In this document: one piece after another, positions 35,763-44,713 of the stretch
Position numbering within the stretch: position 1 is the first letter of the stretch
Layout: every line of letters starts with the position of its first letter
The notes under the pieces: generated by a model
Database searches by the model: none
Told to the model about the DNA's origin: nothing
What the model saw: the letters and a program-made list of their open reading frames with translations, nothing else
Translations under genes and position numbers: made by a program
Source of the DNA: Thermomicrobium sp. CFH 73360
GTDB lineage: Bacteria; Chloroflexota; Chloroflexia; Thermomicrobiales; Thermomicrobiaceae
DNA length: 64,000 bases
Direction of reading: 5' to 3'
Assembly: GCF_023806465.1 (NCBI RefSeq)
Contig: NZ_JAMSLS010000001.1
Span: 248,001 to 312,000 of the forward strand

Positions 35763-37594
35763 ATACTCCAACCGTCCCGCCGAGCACCTCGGTATCAATT
35801 GGCCTGGACCGCGAGCTCCCTCTCGTGGGATGGGCAATTCGGATAGCACCGTGGACACTTGTCCTCGCGGTCGCGCTTACGGTTCGCCTCTATGGTTTGC
35901 GCACCTACCCACTGAGTCCGCATGAGGCAGCGCTTGCGTCGGACGCTGTCGCACTTGTGACGGGTGGTGATCTCACCCCGGTCAGCTGGACACAACCTCT
36001 CCCGACGATTCTGGCTGCTCTGTCCTTCTTTCTGTTTGGCCCTGGAGACGGTGCCGCTCGGCTCCCGAGCCTCCTTGCGGGGCTCGTAGCAATCATTGGC
36101 ATGGCACGGCTGCAGTCGGTACTCGGCCGTCCAGTCACCCTCGCAAACGCCTGGCTCCTTGCTCTCTCACCGACACTCGTCCTAGCAAGTACACGATTGG
36201 ACGGTGCAATCGTACTTGTCACCACATCACTCCTGACCTTCACGGCCCTCGTTCGATCGTCGCTGGAACAACGACCGGCCCTTCCTTTGGGAGTTCTGGC
36301 GGCAGCCCTTCCTTTAGCCCATCCGCTCGGTTGGTTACTGGCCCTTGGTTGCGCGTTCGCCGTTACGTCGCGCTGGCGTTCACATCCCGGATCGCTTTCC
36401 TTGGCCGCCACCAGCTTCGTCGCAACGCTTGGGCTGACGAGTAGTGCACTCCTCACCAGACCTCAGGGATTTGCACTATTCCTTATGGAAAGCTGGACAG
36501 CGTTGTGGCGTGACTTTCTCGGCGTTCCAGCAGCTCACTGGACACGCCCCCTGGTGCTTCTTGCAACGGACGAGTTCCCGATGCTTGTCCTTGCCATCCT
36601 TGGAACGATTCTCATCATTCGGCACGGGGTATCGAGCTGGTTCGCGCTCGGCGCTGCTGTCGGCGCGTTGAGCCTGGTGCTCTTTGGCCACGGCTCGCTT
36701 GCCGCACTGGCACTCCAAAGCCTCGCTCTCTCACTCCTCGCAGGCTACGGCCTCTCGCAACTCATTGCACACATTCCGTGGCGAGCGCTGCGGCGTCCCT
36801 GGGATTCCGCCGCCCTGGGTGCGAGCACGCTCGTTGTGCTGGTCAGCCTGAGCTTGTTGGGACGAATCCTTGCGGGGCCCGAGGGAACCGCACTCCCCTG
36901 GATTGCGGGTCTCGCGAGCCTTATCCTCCTGCTCGCCGTGACACTCTGGATTGCGCTGAACATCTGGCGCCGAGCTGAGGCTCCCCAGCGCACACTGCTG
37001 GTCCTACCTCTTGTGGCCCTCGCCATCCTCGCCTCGCGTAACGCAATGCTCGTCAACGCGACCACCACGTATCGCCCCGGGACGGTTCTCCATGATGGCG
37101 ACACCGCCCCCGGCTTGCTCATCACAATCGAGCGCATCCGCCGCGCGAGTACGGATCTCACCATGTTCCAGTTCGACCCGCGAGATCCGACCGGTGGGCA
37201 CGGACTTGTGCTTGTGCTCGAGTCCACGGTCGCACAGCCGTTTGCATGGTACCTGCGCGACTTCCCCCGACTGCAGCTCGCGACCTCGACCGAACTCGCC
37301 ACAGCAGCACAGACTGCTCAAGTGGTGATCGTCCCTGTTAGCCAGCAAACCGTGATTGCAGATGTTCGCCCTGAACTCGTCTGGCAACCGCTTCCCTACC
37401 AGCTCAGAGTGCCACCGACGCTCGAGTCGCCGTGGAGACCTCTCCTCGCTGGACTCATCGACCCACGTGAGTGGCGAGAGTACATTTCGTTCCTCCTGTA
37501 CCGGCGTGTCGCTGTGCCCGCACGACCTGATTCCGTGCTGGTAGGATTGTCACCGGATGTGGCACCGCACGCTGGATTTCCGGCGATGCCCTGA
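35759..37594 (+). CDS. polytopic membrane protein, GT-C-like companion of the Agl23-type protein
   Basis: 611 aa with about a dozen hydrophobic helices and a C-terminal extracytoplasmic domain (from about residue 430). The first loop, RLYGLRTYPLSPHEAALASDAVALV, resembles that of ArnT/PMT-type enzymes, but the acidic pair is reduced to a single glutamate (PHEA). It may be a divergent or non-catalytic partner. It overlaps the preceding gene (ATGA at 35759-35762), and the response regulator begins 6 bp after its stop, so expression is probably linked to both. Confidence 0.65.
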   Translation: MNTPTVPPSTSVSIGLDRELPLVGWAIRIAPWTLVLAVALTVRLYGLRTYPLSPHEAALASDAVALVTGGDLTPVSWTQPLPTILAALSFFLFGPGDGAARLPSLLAGLVAIIGMARLQSVLGRPVTLANAWLLALSPTLVLASTRLDGAIVLVTTSLLTFTALVRSSLEQRPALPLGVLAAALPLAHPLGWLLALGCAFAVTSRWRSHPGSLSLAATSFVATLGLTSSALLTRPQGFALFLMESWTALWRDFLGVPAAHWTRPLVLLATDEFPMLVLAILGTILIIRHGVSSWFALGAAVGALSLVLFGHGSLAALALQSLALSLLAGYGLSQLIAHIPWRALRRPWDSAALGASTLVVLVSLSLLGRILAGPEGTALPWIAGLASLILLLAVTLWIALNIWRRAEAPQRTLLVLPLVALAILASRNAMLVNATTTYRPGTVLHDGDTAPGLLITIERIRRASTDLTMFQFDPRDPTGGHGLVLVLESTVAQPFAWYLRDFPRLQLATSTELATAAQTAQVVIVPVSQQTVIADVRPELVWQPLPYQLRVPPTLESPWRPLLAGLIDPREWREYISFLLYRRVAVPARPDSVLVGLSPDVAPHAGFPAMP

Positions 37595-37600
37595 AGACAG

Positions 37601-38275
37601 ATGGCGCACATTCTCGTTGTCGAAGATGACGCTCGAATTGCCAAGCTCCTCGAGCTCTACCTGCGGCGTGACGGCCACACCGTGGCGACTGCCGCCGATG
37701 GGAGGTTTGCGCTGGCAGTGTTTGAACAAGAGCGGCCAGACCTCGTGATCCTTGACCTGCTCCTCCCTGGTGCGCATGGAAGAGACGTCTGCCGTGCGAT
37801 CCGAACTCGTCACGCCACCCCCATTTTGATGCTCACCGCACTCGATGACGAACGAGATATCGTTGAAGGCCTCGACCTAGGGGCCGATGACTACGTCACG
37901 AAACCCTTTAAACCCAATGAGCTCCTAGCACGAGTGCGCGCCCTGCTCCGTCGCGCCAGCGGACCACCCGTGCGCGAACTCGCGGTCGGCGATGTTCGCA
38001 TCGATCGTGAGAGCCGTGAAGTCTTCATCGGGAACGAGCCGGTCACTCTCCGTCCACGCGAGTTCGACCTGCTCGTCGCCCTGGCAAGCCAGGCGGGACG
38101 TGTTGTTCCTCGGCGACGACTGCTCCAGCAAGTGTGGGGGACCCAATTCCTCGACGAAGACTCTCGGACACTGGACGTCCACGTGAATCGCTTACGCCAG
38201 AAACTTGAACGGAGCACACTACGCATTGAAAGCGTACGCGGTGTCGGCTATCGTCTCACTCTCAGCGATTCCTGA
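37601..38275 (+). CDS. OmpR/PhoB-family response regulator
   Basis: 224 aa. Receiver domain with acidic pocket Glu8-Asp9-Asp10, phospho-acceptor Asp52 in LVILDLLLPG, a conserved Thr/Lys and DDYVTKPF. The C-terminal winged helix (LRPREFDLLVALASQAGRVVPRRRLLQQVWG, RTLDVHVNRLRQKLE, RGVGYRL) is the DNA-binding domain. It is followed 90 bp later by its likely kinase. Confidence 0.95.
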   Translation: MAHILVVEDDARIAKLLELYLRRDGHTVATAADGRFALAVFEQERPDLVILDLLLPGAHGRDVCRAIRTRHATPILMLTALDDERDIVEGLDLGADDYVTKPFKPNELLARVRALLRRASGPPVRELAVGDVRIDRESREVFIGNEPVTLRPREFDLLVALASQAGRVVPRRRLLQQVWGTQFLDEDSRTLDVHVNRLRQKLERSTLRIESVRGVGYRLTLSDS

Positions 38276-38365
38276 GTATCACGTTACGTTGCGTTTACGA
38301 TCGCCGTTGACACTGAAAGCGGCAGGCGGGGTGGATCCCACTCCGGTTGCCGGGTAGGGTGAGCA

Positions 38366-39799
38366 GTGATCAGGAGCCTGCATGGTCGGCTCTTCGCGAG
38401 TTTCGTCGTAGTGGTGTTCGTGATGGTAACCACGACCGCTTTGGCTGCTATCTGGCCGATCGCCCACGCCCAGCGGGTGCTTCAGGAGCGTCAGCTGGAG
38501 GAACTCACAGACCAGATCGCAGTCGGCGTGGATACCGTCTACCGTCGTCCAGGACTGCGGCCGCTCCTGGACGAGGAACTACTGCACGAACTCGGGGAAC
38601 GAACCGGTACGCGGCTCCTGATCATGGGCCCGCAGGGGCAGATCCTGGTGGACTCGGCTGAGGAGCCACTTCCCGCCAGCACGCGTGCCGCCCTGCGCGA
38701 GCAGGTAGACCGTGTCTCCGGCGCCGAGGATAATCGACGCGGAAAGCGCGGAACAGCGGCGCACTTCGCCGGTCAGGTCGGCGACTACTACGTCGCGGTT
38801 GCTCCGCTTGGGAGCGTGCCCGGGTCCACGCTGGTTGTATTAGCACCCGCACCGACTCGCCTGCTTCTGCGGATTTTGCTCCCGTGGCTGGGGCTCGCCA
38901 TCCTCGCAGGCCTGGCAGTCTCGCTTGCCGTGACCTGGTTCCTTTCGCGCTCGATCGCCGGACCGATCGCGCGCCTTGCCGCAGTCGCAGACGCGATCGC
39001 AGCCGGGGATCTCACGCGGCAGGCCACCGGCGGCGGACCGGATGAGGTGTCACGCCTCGTGCGGAGTTTCAATACCATGGTCGGGAACTTGCGCCGTCTC
39101 GTTGAGGGGCAGCGAAATCTTCTGGCCAATGTGGCTCACGAACTTCGCACCCCGCTCACCGTCATCCAGGGTTATGCCCAGGCTGTCCGTGAAGGATTGC
39201 TCCGCGGAGAGGATGAGCGCGAGGAGGCGCTGCGGCTGATCGCTGAGGAAAGCGAGCGTGCGGCTCGTCTCTTGACCCAGCTTCTACACCTCACCAGGCT
39301 CGAGACCGGCCAGGTGCGCCTCGAGCGTCAACCGGTTGCACTTGCCGCGCTGGTTCAGCGTGTGGTGGCGCGTCACCGGTTGACGATCCAGCGACGCGGC
39401 ATCGAACTCCAGAGAGACGTTCCGGAGTCTCTGACCGCGGCAGGGGATCCGGAACTCCTCGAGCAGGCTCTCGAGAACCTGGTGCAGAATGCGCTGGTCC
39501 ACGGTCGAGATGGGATGACGCTCGCGCTCAGCGCCGAGCGCCTGCCCGGCGCCCCACCCCGGGTCCAGCTCACTGTCCGGGATACTGGACCAGGAATTCC
39601 ACCTGACGTCCTGCCGCATATTTTCGATCGGTTCTACCGGGGAAGCAGTGACAAGGGAGAGCCCAACGGCTTCGGGCTTGGACTGGCCATCGTGCGGGAA
39701 ATCGTAGCCCTGCACGGTGGTGCAATCGAAGTGACGAGTACCCCTGGGGAAGGCACCACCTTCACGCTGCTCCTCCCCGCTGATACCGGTCAGGATTGA
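38366..39799 (+). CDS. sensor histidine kinase
   Basis: 477 aa. Two membrane helices (about residues 8-30 and 168-195) enclose an extracytoplasmic sensor domain of about 135 residues. HAMP follows (about 196-248), then HisKA with His258 in NVAHELRTPLTVIQGY, and a HATPase domain with N box (ENLVQNALVHG), DTGPGIPP and GFGLGLAIV. The GTG at 38366 has GGTAGGGTGAGCA upstream. Its stop lies 14 bp before the secreted-protein gene, so regulator, kinase and secreted protein form one unit. Confidence 0.95.
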   Translation: MIRSLHGRLFASFVVVVFVMVTTTALAAIWPIAHAQRVLQERQLEELTDQIAVGVDTVYRRPGLRPLLDEELLHELGERTGTRLLIMGPQGQILVDSAEEPLPASTRAALREQVDRVSGAEDNRRGKRGTAAHFAGQVGDYYVAVAPLGSVPGSTLVVLAPAPTRLLLRILLPWLGLAILAGLAVSLAVTWFLSRSIAGPIARLAAVADAIAAGDLTRQATGGGPDEVSRLVRSFNTMVGNLRRLVEGQRNLLANVAHELRTPLTVIQGYAQAVREGLLRGEDEREEALRLIAEESERAARLLTQLLHLTRLETGQVRLERQPVALAALVQRVVARHRLTIQRRGIELQRDVPESLTAAGDPELLEQALENLVQNALVHGRDGMTLALSAERLPGAPPRVQLTVRDTGPGIPPDVLPHIFDRFYRGSSDKGEPNGFGLGLAIVREIVALHGGAIEVTSTPGEGTTFTLLLPADTGQD

Positions 39800-39813
39800 A
39801 AAGGGGGAACGCA

Positions 39814-40518
39814 ATGCTTCGACAATGGTTTGGTCTTCGACGTACCTGGTTGGTTGCGATCGGTGTTGCAGCGCTGGCGGGACTGTTGGTGACTGCTGGA
39901 CTAGTCGCCGCTCAAACAGCAACCCCGACCCCATCGGCAGGCAGCACGAACCGCTGCGCGGCAATCGGGACAAAGCAGGGTAGTCGGCTCGATACGTTGC
40001 TGACCGACCTCGTGAACCAAGGCATCATCAACCAGAGTCAGGCTGATGCCATCCGCAACTACCTCCAGCGTCAAGCGCAAAGCCGCTGCTACCAAGCTGC
40101 CATCCTGCCACCAGCTGATATCCTGAGCACGGCTGCCAACAAGCTCGGGTTGACGACGAGTCAGTTGCGTGCGGAACTCCGCCAAGGGAAGAGCCTTGCG
40201 CAAGTCGCAAGTGACCACGGGGTCTCTCGTGACGACCTGAAGAACGCGCTCCTGCAGACCGCACGGACCAACGCGAATGCACTGGTCCAGCAGGGCGTAC
40301 TGACGCAGGAAGAGGCCGAGCGTGCCATCACTGACCTACAGAACAATCTCGACACGTTACTCGATAAGACGGGAATGGGCGGCTTCTGGGGACACGGCTG
40401 GCACCGGGGCTTTAGACACGGGTGGTTCAAAGACTGGAATCGGGAACAGCAGGATCAGCAAGGTACATCCCAGAGCGGCGCTCGGTTGGTGCCAAGCATC
40501 AGAGCCTCCCGGCAGTAA
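39814..40518 (+). CDS. small secreted helical protein of the two-component operon
   Basis: 234 aa, no family recognised. A signal peptide or anchor covers residues 10-34 (ending GLVAAQ). The mature part is predicted helical and contains two related stretches, DLVNQGIINQSQADAI (65-80) and ALVQQGVLTQEEAERAI (156-172). Between them a putative HTH-like segment (110-148) has LGLTTSQLRAELRQGKSLAQ. Cys48 and Cys92 could form a disulfide. Residues 188-208 are rich in Gly/Trp/His (GFWGHGWHRGFRHGW), suggesting metal or surface binding. ATG at 39814 follows AAGGGGGAACGCA. Confidence 0.7.
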   Translation: MLRQWFGLRRTWLVAIGVAALAGLLVTAGLVAAQTATPTPSAGSTNRCAAIGTKQGSRLDTLLTDLVNQGIINQSQADAIRNYLQRQAQSRCYQAAILPPADILSTAANKLGLTTSQLRAELRQGKSLAQVASDHGVSRDDLKNALLQTARTNANALVQQGVLTQEEAERAITDLQNNLDTLLDKTGMGGFWGHGWHRGFRHGWFKDWNREQQDQQGTSQSGARLVPSIRASRQ

Positions 40519-40538
40519 CCTCTCTCACACACTTCGCC

Positions 40539-40573
40539 CGAGGGAGGAGGCGTTGTCTCCTCCCTCGTCTTGT
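40539..40573 (+). terminator. terminator of the two-component operon
   Basis: CGAGGGAGGAG (40539-40549) pairs perfectly with CTCCTCCCTCG (40557-40567) around a 7-nt loop, then TCTTGT. It lies 20 bp after the stop of the secreted-protein gene. Confidence 0.8.
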
Positions 40574-40602
40574 CCAGGTTGCGCCGAATCCGGCACAGTA
40601 CT

Positions 40603-40631
40603 TTGACGAGGAGTGGTATGCCTGTTAGGAT
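40603..40631 (+). promoter_or_regulatory. promoter of dxs
   Basis: TTGACG (40603-40608), 17 bp, TAGGAT (40626-40631). It gives a leader of about 60 nt before the ATG at 40698. No thiamine riboswitch is visible in it. Confidence 0.6.
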
Positions 40632-40697
40632 CAGCTTGTCCCGCACCGTCGGCCCGGTACACCGCAGCGGCTGGCGGTTCATGCGAGGAGGAGCACA

Positions 40698-42587
40698 ATG
40701 TATTTGGAGCGAGTCGACAGCCCACAGGATCTCAAACAGCTGACTCTTCCTGAACTCGAAAAGCTCGCCGAGGAGATCCGCGAGGCGATTATTGAGGTCG
40801 TCCTCGGTAAGACGGGAGGACACTTTGCACCGAACCTGGGCACCGTTGAACTGACGCTCGCGCTCCACTACGTCTTCGACTCGCCGCACGACAAGATCGT
40901 CTGGGACGTCGGCCATCAGGCGTATCCGCATAAGCTCGTGACGGGCCGGCGGGACCGTTTCCCTACTATCCGCCAAGAAGGAGGGCTCAGCGGTTTCCTC
41001 CAGCGTGAGGAAAGCCCCCACGACCAGTTCGGAGCTGGTCATGCCTCAACCTCGATTTCAGCCGCCCTCGGCATGGCCGTTGCCGCAAAACTGCGTGGTG
41101 AGCATTATCACACGATCGCCGTGATCGGCGACGGGGCGCTCACCGGCGGTATGGCTTACGAAGCGCTAAACCATGCTGGTGCCCTCCAGGTTCCGCTGAT
41201 CGTCGTCCTCAACGATAACGAGATGTCGATCGCTCCGAATGTGGGGGCCGTTGCCCGGTACCTGACGCGCATTCGCACTGATGCGCGGTACCGCCAGGCG
41301 AAAGCCGAAGTCGAGCGGCTGCTGCGGCGACTCCCGCAAGGCGAACGACTCGTGGAGCTTTCTCACCGCTTCCTCGATGGGCTTAAAGAAGTCATCTACC
41401 GCACGATGATTTGGGAAGAACTTGGCTTCACGTACATTGGCCCAATCGACGGACACAACCTCCGTGAACTCATTGAAACCTTCCAGCTTGTCAGGACACT
41501 GCCAGGACCAGTCTTTGTGCACGTTCTCACCATGAAGGGCAAAGGCTACCGTCCCGCTGAGGACGACCCCTTCAAGCACCACAGCGCTGCGGTGAAGGTA
41601 CCCGGTGCTCCACCAAGTCCTCCACGGTATCAGGACGTGTTCGGTCAGACCCTGGTCGAGCTCGCGGCGCGTGACGAGCGCATCGTCGCCATCACAGCAG
41701 CCATGCCAGATGGCACGGGGCTTCTCCCGTTTGCCGCTGCCTACCCCGAGCGCTTTTTCGACGTTGGGATCGCAGAGCAACATGCGGTCACCTTTGCTGC
41801 AGGACTCGCGACACAGGGCTTTCGTCCGGTCTGCGCCATTTACTCGACATTCCTGCAACGGGCCTATGATCAGGTCATCCACGATGTGTGCATCCAGCGC
41901 CTTCCAGTTGTCTTCGCGATGGACCGGGCCGGCCTGGTCGGTGAGGATGGACGGACACACCACGGCGTTTTCGACGTTGCGTATCTCCGCTGCATCCCGA
42001 ACATGGTCTTGATGGCGCCGAAAGATGAGGATGAACTCCGGCACATGCTCGCAACAGCGCTGGCTTACGAGGAGGGACCGATCGCGCTTCGTTACCCGCG
42101 CGGGAGCGGTGTCGGTGTACCGCTGCTCGGCGAGCCACATGTTCTCCCGATCGGCCGAGGAGAGCTCCTCCGCGAGGGACAGGACGTCGCGCTGATTGCG
42201 CTCGGCACCACTGTTCTTCCCACTGAACGCGCTGCTCAAATTCTGGAGGAAAGAGGAGTTCGGGCTACTGTCATTAATGCCCGCTTCGTGAAACCGCTCG
42301 ACCGGACATTGATACTGGACGCCGCACGCGAATGTGGATGTGTTGTGACGGTTGAAGAGGCCCAGTTGGCCGGAGGCTTTGGTAGTGCCGTTCTTGAAGC
42401 GCTCAACGATGCCGACCTTCGCGTCCCGGTATTGCGCTTGGGTCTTGCAGACCGTTTCTTCGATCACGCGTCGCAGGCCTCCCTTCGCCGTCAGGCTGGC
42501 ATCGATGCCGAATCGATTGCGCATCGCACACTAGCCTTCCTCGCGGCCCAGGGTCGCATCGCAGTTGGATCGTCGCGAGAACCGTGA
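40698..42587 (+). CDS. dxs: 1-deoxy-D-xylulose-5-phosphate synthase
   Basis: Thiamine-diphosphate enzyme that joins pyruvate and glyceraldehyde-3-phosphate at the head of the MEP isoprenoid pathway. 629 aa, full length. The N-terminal half has [33 protein letters not shown] and the ThDP motif [15 protein letters not shown]...LNDNEMSI. The central transketolase domain has [18 protein letters not shown] and [29 protein letters not shown], and a C-terminal domain follows. The ATG at 40698 follows GAGGAGCACA. The gene overlaps rsmG by 4 bp. Confidence 0.97.
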   Translation: MYLERVDSPQDLKQLTLPELEKLAEEIREAIIEVVLGKTGGHFAPNLGTVELTLALHYVFDSPHDKIVWDVGHQAYPHKLVTGRRDRFPTIRQEGGLSGFLQREESPHDQFGAGHASTSISAALGMAVAAKLRGEHYHTIAVIGDGALTGGMAYEALNHAGALQVPLIVVLNDNEMSIAPNVGAVARYLTRIRTDARYRQAKAEVERLLRRLPQGERLVELSHRFLDGLKEVIYRTMIWEELGFTYIGPIDGHNLRELIETFQLVRTLPGPVFVHVLTMKGKGYRPAEDDPFKHHSAAVKVPGAPPSPPRYQDVFGQTLVELAARDERIVAITAAMPDGTGLLPFAAAYPERFFDVGIAEQHAVTFAAGLATQGFRPVCAIYSTFLQRAYDQVIHDVCIQRLPVVFAMDRAGLVGEDGRTHHGVFDVAYLRCIPNMVLMAPKDEDELRHMLATALAYEEGPIALRYPRGSGVGVPLLGEPHVLPIGRGELLREGQDVALIALGTTVLPTERAAQILEERGVRATVINARFVKPLDRTLILDAARECGCVVTVEEAQLAGGFGSAVLEALNDADLRVPVLRLGLADRFFDHASQASLRRQAGIDAESIAHRTLAFLAAQGRIAVGSSREP

Positions 42588-43330
42588 GTCGCTCCACCAT
42601 CGATCTCACACTCCTTCGCACCGCCGCGGCTCGCTTGGGTGAGGAACTCACACCCGAGGCAGAGCGAGCCTTCCGGCGCTATGCTGAACTCCTGCTCGAG
42701 TGGAATCAGCGGATCAACCTCACAGGACTCGATGATTGGTCGGAGATCCAGCGACGTCTGCTGGTTGAGTCACTGGGATTACTTCCATGGGTCGATCGCG
42801 CTTGTGCGCAATCGCAAAGGTGCCGAGTGATCGATGTGGGCACTGGGGCGGGTATCCCCGGTATCCCGTTGAAACTTCTCCGCCCAAAAATTTCACTCAC
42901 GCTTCTGGACGCGACCGCAAAAAAGGTGCATTTCCTCGAGCTTGTCGTGCGCGAGCTTGCGCTCCTGGACACGACACCGATCCACGACCGGGCAGAGGCA
43001 CTAGCACACAACCCTGAACACCGTGGCCAATACGATCTTGCGACTGCGCGGGCAGTAGCGCATCTTGCGACCGCACTCGAGCTCACCTTGCCTTTCCTTC
43101 GTGTCGATGGACTCGCTGTCTTCCCGAAGGGTCCAGCAATCGAGTTGGAGCTCCGCGACAGTCGACGCGCACTGGAAATCCTTGGGGGAGAAATCGAGGC
43201 TGTTGAGCCAATGCCACTCACCGACCTCGTCGGTGCTACGGGCACCATCGTTGTCGTCCGAGTGGTGCGCCCGGCCCCATCACAGTACCCACGTCGTGTT
43301 GGATTGCCAGCAAAGCGTCCGCTCCGTTGA
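42584..43330 (+). CDS. rsmG: 16S rRNA (guanine-527-N7)-methyltransferase
   Basis: 248 aa. Conserved [16 protein letters not shown], the SAM-binding [33 protein letters not shown] and [15 protein letters not shown] identify RsmG (GidB). It modifies G527 of 16S rRNA in the 530 loop. The start is GTG at 42584 inside the dxs stop codon (GTGA), indicating coupled translation. Confidence 0.95.
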   Translation: MSRSTIDLTLLRTAAARLGEELTPEAERAFRRYAELLLEWNQRINLTGLDDWSEIQRRLLVESLGLLPWVDRACAQSQRCRVIDVGTGAGIPGIPLKLLRPKISLTLLDATAKKVHFLELVVRELALLDTTPIHDRAEALAHNPEHRGQYDLATARAVAHLATALELTLPFLRVDGLAVFPKGPAIELELRDSRRALEILGGEIEAVEPMPLTDLVGATGTIVVVRVVRPAPSQYPRRVGLPAKRPLR

Positions 43331-43351
43331 AGCAGAAGGAGAGCTCGACTG

Positions 43352-44710
43352 ATGAGCACACATCGAGAACGAGTGGTGATCATTGGAGGCGATGCGGCAG
43401 GAATGAGTGCTGCATCGCAGCTCCGCCGTCTTCGGCCCGAGGTTGAGGTGATTGCCTTCGAGCGCGGGACCTACACGTCATACGCGCTTTGCGGCCTGCC
43501 CTATCTGGTGGCTGGTCTCGTCGCCGAGCCAAGCCAGCTCGTCGCCCGGACACCCGAGGCCCACCGACGCAACGGAATCGACGTACGACTCCACAGTGAG
43601 GTGATCGGGATCGATCTCGCCCTACAGCAAGTTACCGTTGTCGACCATGAGGTGAGACGCGAGTACCGCGAGTCGTTTGACCGGTTGGTCATCGCGACTG
43701 GTGCTCGTCCACGCTCGCTTCTCGTACCTGGTCGGGACGCGGAGGGCATCTTTACGATCCACTCGCTCGACGAGGCGCTGCGTCTCACCCGGTGGCTCGA
43801 AAGTCAGCGCCCCCGCTCCGCGGTCGTCGTTGGGGGCGGCTACGTGGGACTTGAGATCGCTGAGGCATTTATCACTCGCGGACTCCAGACAACGTTGCTT
43901 GAGGCGGCACCGCACGTCATGGCCCTCCTCGACAGTGACATGGCAGAGCTTGTGGAGCGGGAGCTCCGGGAGGCAGGCGTACGCCTCGTGCTCGAAGCGC
44001 CGGTTGAGGGATTTGAGACACGCCAGGGTCGCGTAACTGGTGTTGTCACGCCCGTCGGCACCTTCGAAGCGGAGGTTGTCGCCCTCGGTGTCGGAGTCGA
44101 GCCAAACAGCGAACTGGCCCGGGACGCAGGAATCGTTCTCGGCGATCGCAATGCCATCCATGTCGATGAGCATTGCCGGACGTCCGCACCAGGCGTCTGG
44201 GCTGCCGGAGACTGTGCCGATGCGTACCATCGGCTCCTGGGTCGCTCGATCTACTTCCCCCTCGGGACAACGGCGAACAAGCAAGGACGTGTCTGCGGCC
44301 TCGATTTGGCCGGCCGAGAGGCACGGTTTCCTGGCATCGTTGGGACAGCCATCACCCGCTTTGGTGAGACGGAAATCGCACGGACAGGACTCACTGAGCG
44401 TGAGGCTCAGTCAGCAGGATTCCAGGTCGTTACCGCACAGGTACGCTCGACGACACGCTCCGGTTACTTTCCCGGCGCGACCTGGATGACCGTGAAGATA
44501 GTCGCTGAGGAGTCGACAGGCCGTCTACTCGGGGCCCAAATTGTGGGTGGGTCCGGAGCCGGGAAGCGAATTGATACGGTCGCGACGGCCTTGACGGCCG
44601 GTCTGACGCTTGACGAGTTTATCTACCTGGATCTGGCTTACGCTCCACCTTTTTCTCCGGTCTGGGATCCAGTCGTCGTCGCAGCGCGAAAGCTGGCCCG
44701 CGAGGTCTGA
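43352..44710 (+). CDS. pyridine nucleotide-disulfide oxidoreductase, CoA-disulfide reductase / NADH oxidase type
   Basis: 452-aa FAD/NAD(P) enzyme. The FAD loop is VVIIGGDAAGMSAASQLRR, the redox cysteine is Cys47 in SYALCGLPY, the NAD(P) loop is AVVVGGGYVGLEIAEAF, and the second FAD motif is VWAAGDCADAYH. The C-terminal dimerisation domain is present. A single active cysteine in a CGLPY context is typical of CoA-disulfide reductases, NADH oxidases and persulfide reductases, which sequence alone cannot separate. The ATG at 43352 follows AGAAGGAGAGCTCG. Confidence 0.9.
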   Translation: MSTHRERVVIIGGDAAGMSAASQLRRLRPEVEVIAFERGTYTSYALCGLPYLVAGLVAEPSQLVARTPEAHRRNGIDVRLHSEVIGIDLALQQVTVVDHEVRREYRESFDRLVIATGARPRSLLVPGRDAEGIFTIHSLDEALRLTRWLESQRPRSAVVVGGGYVGLEIAEAFITRGLQTTLLEAAPHVMALLDSDMAELVERELREAGVRLVLEAPVEGFETRQGRVTGVVTPVGTFEAEVVALGVGVEPNSELARDAGIVLGDRNAIHVDEHCRTSAPGVWAAGDCADAYHRLLGRSIYFPLGTTANKQGRVCGLDLAGREARFPGIVGTAITRFGETEIARTGLTEREAQSAGFQVVTAQVRSTTRSGYFPGATWMTVKIVAEESTGRLLGAQIVGGSGAGKRIDTVATALTAGLTLDEFIYLDLAYAPPFSPVWDPVVVAARKLAREV

Positions 44711-44713
44711 TCG

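Noticed and set aside
40632-40697. Thiamine pyrophosphate riboswitch before dxs
   Set aside because: The CTGAGA and ACCTGA elements are absent from this short leader.
41166-42524. A 452-codon open frame on the minus strand opposite dxs
   Set aside because: It lies wholly opposite an unmistakable dxs, has no recognisable domain and no ribosome-binding site. High GC and codon bias of the sense gene make such antisense frames common.
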